This document shows positions 8,376-12,632 of a stretch of 12,632 nt of DNA, in pieces. Position numbers and translations under genes: made by a program. The DNA comes from Ophiosphaerella korrae (lineage: Eukaryota > Ascomycota > Dothideomycetes > Pleosporales > Phaeosphaeriaceae). The notes under the pieces were generated by a model that was given only the letters and a program-made list of their open reading frames with translations, had not been told where the DNA came from and made no database searches. The stretch spans positions 1-12,632 of the forward strand of contig JALNQF010000847.1 in NCBI GenBank assembly GCA_028456385.1, in the 5' to 3' direction. Position 1 is the stretch's first letter. Each line of letters begins with the position of its first letter.

Positions 8376-9035
8376 AGGTAAGTCCTTATTTATCTATCCT
8401 AAAGCTAAGGTTATTATCTTACTCTCTTTGTTAATTTCTAGCTCCTTATTACTCTCTATAGTTACCTCTTCTACACGTTGTTAATATCTTCTTACTAATT
8501 ACGTGTTACGTAATAGTGTTAAAATATTTTCTTATTCTTATTATACTTCTTCTAAGTTAAATCCTAAGTACTCTCTTTATATAGTTTCTACAAACAATAG
8601 TAGAGCTTATAAAGCGTATATCTATATAAACATTTATAGTTCTTATAACGTGTCTAGTATCTCTTTTATAGAGTATATATTTATTATACTTATTCTTGTA
8701 TCTAGGCTTAATAATAATAGGAAGAGCTATTAACTAGGCTTAAGAGAAATTACTATCTTAAATTATAGAGGCTAAAGCTAAGCGTAAGTAGATCTAGGAG
8801 CTTGCGTAGAGTAAGCTAGTAGAAAATTAAGCTTGTCTCTCTCGTCTTTATAAGATAAAGGCGCTAAATAATAAGAAATTAGCTATATAGTTAGTAGCTC
8901 TAGAAGCTAAGCTAGACTTAGATAAGGTATTTAGTGTTGCTATAGTAGGTCTTGCGTTAGGCGCTCTTATTACCTCTCTATCTAGTAATAGTAATATTAG
9001 TTCTCTTAGTTTACTACTAGGCGTTCTAGAGGGTT
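8376..9035 (-). other. Element A2 post-pol region, no certain gene
   Basis: This is the counterpart of A1 2628-3251 and is 36 bp longer. A stop-free run of 76 codons lies on the + strand at 8503-8733, corresponding to the 63-codon run in A1 (2930-3121, - strand). It begins with GTG, is preceded by an in-frame TAA at 8482-8484, and its start does not match the TTG of the A1 run, so I do not call it a gene. The run is rich in Ser, Tyr, Asn and Ile and has no Gln or Trp, which explains its survival. A different + frame (8708-9064) looks more protein-like and is listed separately. Confidence 0.6.
8596..8631. repeat. 36-bp length difference between A copies
   Basis: A2 has 36 bases here that A1 lacks; the equivalent A1 site is about 3031/3032. 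The extra block is flanked by the direct repeat aaaca (8592-8596 and 8628-8632), as expected for deletion or duplication between short homologies. It is a multiple of three, so reading frames on both strands continue across it. It accounts fully for the coordinate offset between the LTR part and the pol part of the inverted repeat. Confidence 0.8.
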
Positions 9036-9064
9036 TTAACTTTAGAAGTCCTCTAGTTTCTTAG
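8708..9064 (+). pseudogene. Possible antisense ORF remnant in element A2
   Basis: This is the same frame as 2599-2955 in A1. It reads IIIGRAIN, EKLLS, IIEAKAKRK, SKLVEN, ACLSRLYKIKALNNKKLAI and then, without a stop from 8891 to 9061 (57 codons), LVALEAKLDLDK followed by a Gly/Ala/Leu and Ser-rich tail, ending at tag 9062-9064. The eight upstream stops are all TAA or TAG and fit Gln codons changed by RIP. The pattern suggests a helical protein. The tail overlaps the end of pol (- strand) by about 29 bases. It resembles, from memory only, helix-rich hypothetical proteins common in filamentous fungi; no family is claimed and no start is identified. Confidence 0.38.
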
Positions 9065-12000
9065 AGTAGTTAAGATTATTTTCTAGTTCCTATATTTCTT
9101 CTTATAGTTATCCTTTTTCGTCTATACCTATCTATTTTACTAGGTAGTAGTTCCTACTATTATAGAACTAGCGTACTAAAATTTCTTTAACTTCCTATTC
9201 TTCTTATTCTTTGTACGTATCTACTTTATATACTAGTAGTTCTACGTTTTATAGTACTATCTTAAGTAGTACTACGTAGAAGGTTAGGTGTATCCTTATT
9301 TTGTTTAGTAGCTTTAATTTAAATATAACTAGCGTAACTTCTTTCTTAATTTTATATAGTCTTATCTTAACGTAGTCTAATTTTAAACTTAGTCTCTTAC
9401 TCTTAATATTTTTTCGTACTAACTATACTTTTTCTCTTTTTCTAAATTAGGGTCCTTTTTTATATTTCTTATTATAGTACTTTACTATTTAATTATATAG
9501 GAATTCTATATCTTATCTTAATTACTTATATATATCTTTAAGTCTATTAGTAAAGTTTTCTCCTTTTAGAAACTAAGATATCTCTAGTCTTAGTATTCTA
9601 TATATACTAGGGTTAAATCTATAGTTTATAAAAAAAGGTAATACTCTTATTATCTTATTCTTTACGCTATTGTATGCTAACTATACTATAGGTAGTAACT
9701 ATACCTAATTATTCTAGTTATAGTTAAGATAGTATCTTAGGTACTATTCTACGATCTAGTTTATTCTTTCTAATTATCTATCTATTTGTAGGTAGTATGT
9801 AGTAGATATTACGTATTTAATTCCTAATTATACTATTATTATTCCCTATAGTTTTAATATAAATCTTATATCTCTATCTATAATAATCTTGTCTAGTAGT
9901 CTATATTAACTAATTATAGTTCCTAGAACCTAGTATATAGTAACTTCTATTCTACTTTTTTCTTTATATAGTCTAAAGTATAAGTATTTTATAAGTTTAT
10001 CTACTATTATTAGGATTCTATTATACTTAACTCCTAATATTAGGTCTTTTAACTTAAGTAGTTTTATAATAAAATCTATTATAATAACTCTTTATAGTTA
10101 TTCTAGTACTTCTACTAGTTGTAGCTTCTTGTATAGTACGTGTTTACTATACTTATTCCTCTAGTATTCTATATAATCTTATAGTGCTTCTATTACTAGT
10201 TGTCTTGCTCTTAGGATATAATAATCTCTTAGTAGTCTATCTAGTATTTTATTAATTCTTTAATATCTATATACTAGTAGTTTATAGAACTATTATATAA
10301 ATTCTCTTTATATTTTTCTTAGAATATACATTCTTCTATAGGCTCTTGCGAGACTTTCTTAAATTTTAAGTTTCTCTATTTCTTTAGGAGCTTTTCTTAT
10401 TTCTTCTTAAATCTATTTATCTAGCTTACTACTCTTTCTTTTAAGTGTTGCGGCTATTTTAGGTATATTTAGGACTAAATATCCTTCTTCGTTTTTAACT
10501 AGAACTATACTAGTAGCGCTTACTTCTTTCTATAAGTCTAGTCTTCTACTAAGAGTATCTATAAATTAGTTATCTTTCCCTTTTATATATATAATTTCTA
10601 TATTAAATATTAATAGGAATTCCTACTATCTTATATATTATTATATTAGTTTTTTATTTAGTATAAATCTTATAAGATTCTTATAGTCTATATAGACCTT
10701 TATTTAGTATTTTACTCCTTATAAGTATACTCTCTATTATTTAAATACTTTATAGATTACTAGTATCTCTTTGTTATAAATTAGATAGTTAAGCTCTACT
10801 AGCTTTATTTTCTTAGAGAAGTATTTAACTAAATATTCTTTCTTAGTCTTTAGGTCTTCTTGTATTAGTGCTATTCTATAAACTAAATTAGATGCGTCTA
10901 TTTTTACTATTACTAGTAGGTCTAGGTTATATATTCTAATAACTAGGTTTTCTATAAACTTCTTTTTAATCTTCTTAAATACTTTATCGTATTCTCTTAT
11001 CTATTTAAATAGTATATCCTTTTTTATAAGCCTTATTATTAGTTCTATATCTTTAGACTATCTTACTATTAACTTTTTGTAAAAGTTAGCTAGGCTATAA
11101 AATTATTATACTTCCTTTAAGTTCTTAGGTATTAGCTATTTGTTAATTAATCTAATTTTTTCTAGATTAATCTTAATTTTTCCTAGTTTAATAATAAATC
11201 TAAGGAAGTCTATTTCCTTTGTATAGAATTTATATTTTCTTATTTTAAAGAATAGTTTACTTTCTACTAGTTTTTCTAGCACTTTGTACATATACTATAC
11301 GTGTTCTTCTTCTATTTCTAAGAATATAAGGATATTATCTAGGTATACAAATATAAATATATCTAAGTACTCTCTTAGTACTATATTTATTCTTTCTTAA
11401 AAGGCTACTAGTGCGTTTATTAAGCTAAAGGGTATAACTAGGTATTTATATAGTTTATATTATGTTCTAAACGCTATTTTCTATTTATTACCTTTCTTAA
11501 TTCTAATCTAGTAGTAGGCGTTCTAGATATCTAGTTTTATAAAGATTCTTGCTTTCTATAGTCTATTTTATATTGCGTCTATTTGTAGTAAAGGGTATTA
11601 GTTCTTATTTATAATTGCGTTAGTTTTTCTAAAGTCTACGCAAGGTCTTTTATTATTTATTCCTTTTTTATCTATAAATATAAGTTTATATACTACTAAG
11701 GACTTAGATTCTTATATCTATCTTTTTTTTAGTACGTTTTTAATAAACGTTTATTTAATCTTAGATTCTTCTTCTATTTTTCTATAAACTAGGCTCTATC
11801 CTATATCCTTATCTTCCTTTAGATCTATCGCTAAATCCTATAGTTAATATTCTAGAAGGTAATCTTTAGGTTCTATAAGCTATTTTTTCTATTTCTTATA
11901 TTCTTCTAAGAATTCTCCTTTGTATATAACTATGTTAGCTTTTAACGTTTCCTTTTTAGGGTAGCTAATTCTTCCTATTCTCTAATTAATTCTTAGGTTA

Positions 12001-12632
12001 GTTATCTATAACTATAGTATTCCTAGTATTATATCTTATTTGTTATTAATTATTGTTATATCTATAACTACGTTCTTAATTTCTAATTCTTCTAGCTTTA
12101 GTGTAGAGGGTGTTGTCTTAAACCTTATAAGTTCCTAGAATAGTTTTCCTTTAATTGTACTTAGTTATTAAGAGTACTTCTTTATAGTATAGGTTATTCT
12201 TTAGCCTTCTACAAACTTCTTTAATATAAAGTTCCTTATAGCTCTACTATTAATTATTATTTATACTTTCTTTTCTTAGTATATACCTATTTTTGTAATA
12301 TATAGGCCTCCTATACCTTTTAGCTTTTCTTACTTAGGTATTTTTGTAAATTGTCTATCTTCTTAGAGCTATAGCCTTATTTTAAGTTTATATTCTTTAT
12401 ATTTTAAATATTTATTATACTTGTATTTATACTATAGTCTTCCTTAGACGTATTTCTTAGGTAGTTTTAGTCTAGGCCTTATTACTACGTAACCTTCTTC
12501 TAGTATTATTTCCTATCTTTAGATATCTTCTACTAGAATTACTCTTATATAGTTATAGCCTCTTTTTCTTATAAGCTATACTTTATTATTTACTTTAGGG
12601 TTTCTATATATTATACAATTCTTTTCTAGGTA
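9036..12632 (-). pseudogene. pol: Element A2 pol (protease, RT, RNase H, integrase, chromodomain), RIP-degraded
   Basis: One - strand frame runs from the right edge to the stop at 9036-9038 with no frameshift detected, only TAA/TAG. Protease lies about 12290-11970: the DSG site reads N-S-R (aat 12251-12249, agt, aga), both changes being G to A, and DIILG near 12030 matches the conserved C-terminal motif of retropepsins. A linker of about 250 bases leads to RT (about 11800-11100), whose YxDD reads YLDN at 11345-11334, as in A1. RNase H, integrase and chromodomain follow at positions mirrored from A1 (A2 position = 11663 minus A1 position). Upstream of 12300 the frame continues as Lys/Tyr-rich sequence, probably the gag-pol junction, with no clear zinc knuckle. 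Confidence 0.9.

Larger units (their letters stand above)
1..11662. repeat. Large inverted repeat formed by A1 and A2
   Basis: The arms are 1-3695 and 7932-11662, with a 4236-bp spacer (fragment C plus element B). The left arm is limited only by the window edge, so the true arms may be longer. Sampled identity is about 92-94 percent, with transitions only. The simplest origin is two independent insertions of family A in opposite orientation, because the two LTR ends abut different host sequence (C and B). Confidence 0.85.
1..12632. other. RIP-mutated, AT-rich transposon block
   Basis: Every recognisable protein segment is a retrotransposon protein carrying many TAA/TAG codons where Gln (CAA/CAG) or Trp (TGG) is expected. 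Tyr stands where His or Cys is expected (CAT/CAC to TAT/TAC, TGT/TGC to TAT/TAC), and Ile ATA where Met is expected. In positions 1-600 I counted by hand 10 CA and 2 TG dinucleotides, far below expectation, whereas CG steps (acgt, tacgc) remain common. Loss at CpA/TpG with CpG kept points to RIP rather than CpG methylation decay. RIP is known from Pezizomycotina, so the host is inferred to be a filamentous ascomycete. The species cannot be told. Confidence 0.9.
7932..12632 (-). mobile_element. Element A2: inverted second copy of element A
   Basis: Its 3' LTR lies at the left (7932-8361) and pol runs leftward from the right edge, so A2 faces A1 tail to tail. It shows about 970 bp more of the 5' side than A1, including protease, but the 5' LTR and most of gag are outside the window. 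It interrupts element B pol at 7931/7932; aaacc at 7927-7931 is the expected target duplication if this is 5 bp. In 120 bases compared by hand (A1 1-120 against 11662-11543) there are 10 differences, all transitions. One 36-bp length difference lies in the post-pol region. Confidence 0.88.

Noticed and set aside
8503..8733. 76-codon open frame on the + strand as a gene
   Set aside because: It starts with GTG, not ATG, with an in-frame TAA just upstream. It is the mirrored copy of the 2930-3121 run, with a 36-bp length difference and a different apparent start.
1..12632. Bacterial, organellar or alternative-genetic-code origin to explain the stops
   Set aside because: Reading TAA/TAG as Gln would not explain Tyr at His and Cys ligand sites, Ile at Met sites, the loss of CpA/TpG, or transition-only differences between the two copies. 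RIP explains all of these.
1..12632. tRNA, rRNA or cellular protein genes
   Set aside because: No cloverleaf-like or rRNA-like stretch and no non-transposon protein family was recognised on either strand.

Overview
This window looks like a block of dead LTR retrotransposons from an AT-rich, repeat-rich part of a filamentous ascomycete (Pezizomycotina) genome. The sequence is very A+T rich and dominated by TA steps (ctagta, tatag, ctata). TpG and CpA are scarce, while CpG steps such as acg and cgta survive. ATG is almost absent, and TAA/TAG stops occur throughout frames that still read as retrotransposon proteins. This is the signature of repeat-induced point mutation (RIP, CpA to TpA on either strand). 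No intact gene, tRNA, rRNA, CRISPR array or cellular gene was found. The only long stop-free frames (63 and 76 codons) lack ATG starts and lie antisense inside a transposon.

Layout from left to right. (1) Element A1, positions 1-3695, + strand: a Ty3/gypsy chromovirus entered partway through reverse transcriptase. It runs through RNase H, integrase (D,D(35)E still readable) and a chromodomain to a pol stop near 2625. A post-pol stretch, a polypurine tract and a 430-bp 3' LTR (3266-3695) follow. (2) Fragment C, 3696-4332, + strand: part of the RNase H tail and integrase of a related element, matching A1 1121 to about 1757. (3) Element B, 4333-7931, + strand: a different Ty3/gypsy lineage with a probable 5' LTR, a degraded gag, protease, RT and RNase H, cut off in the linker before integrase. 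(4) Element A2, 7932-12632, - strand: a second copy of A in the opposite orientation. Its 3' LTR is 7932-8361, followed by the post-pol region and pol from chromodomain back through protease, running off the right edge.

The junctions fit nesting. A1 and B both interrupt C, and A2 interrupts B. The missing 5' ends of A1 and A2, and the 3' parts of B and C, should lie outside the window. A1 and A2 form an inverted, tail-to-tail repeat: arms 1-3695 and 7932-11662, spacer 4236 bp. In the two stretches I compared by hand (120 and about 125 bases) they differ only by transitions (10 and 8), as expected if RIP struck the two copies separately.

I found no convincing new biological system. The points most worth a second look are a conserved antisense coding-like frame between pol and the 3' LTR of A, a strong repeated hairpin inside the A LTR, the 36-bp in-frame length difference between copies, and the large inverted repeat itself.
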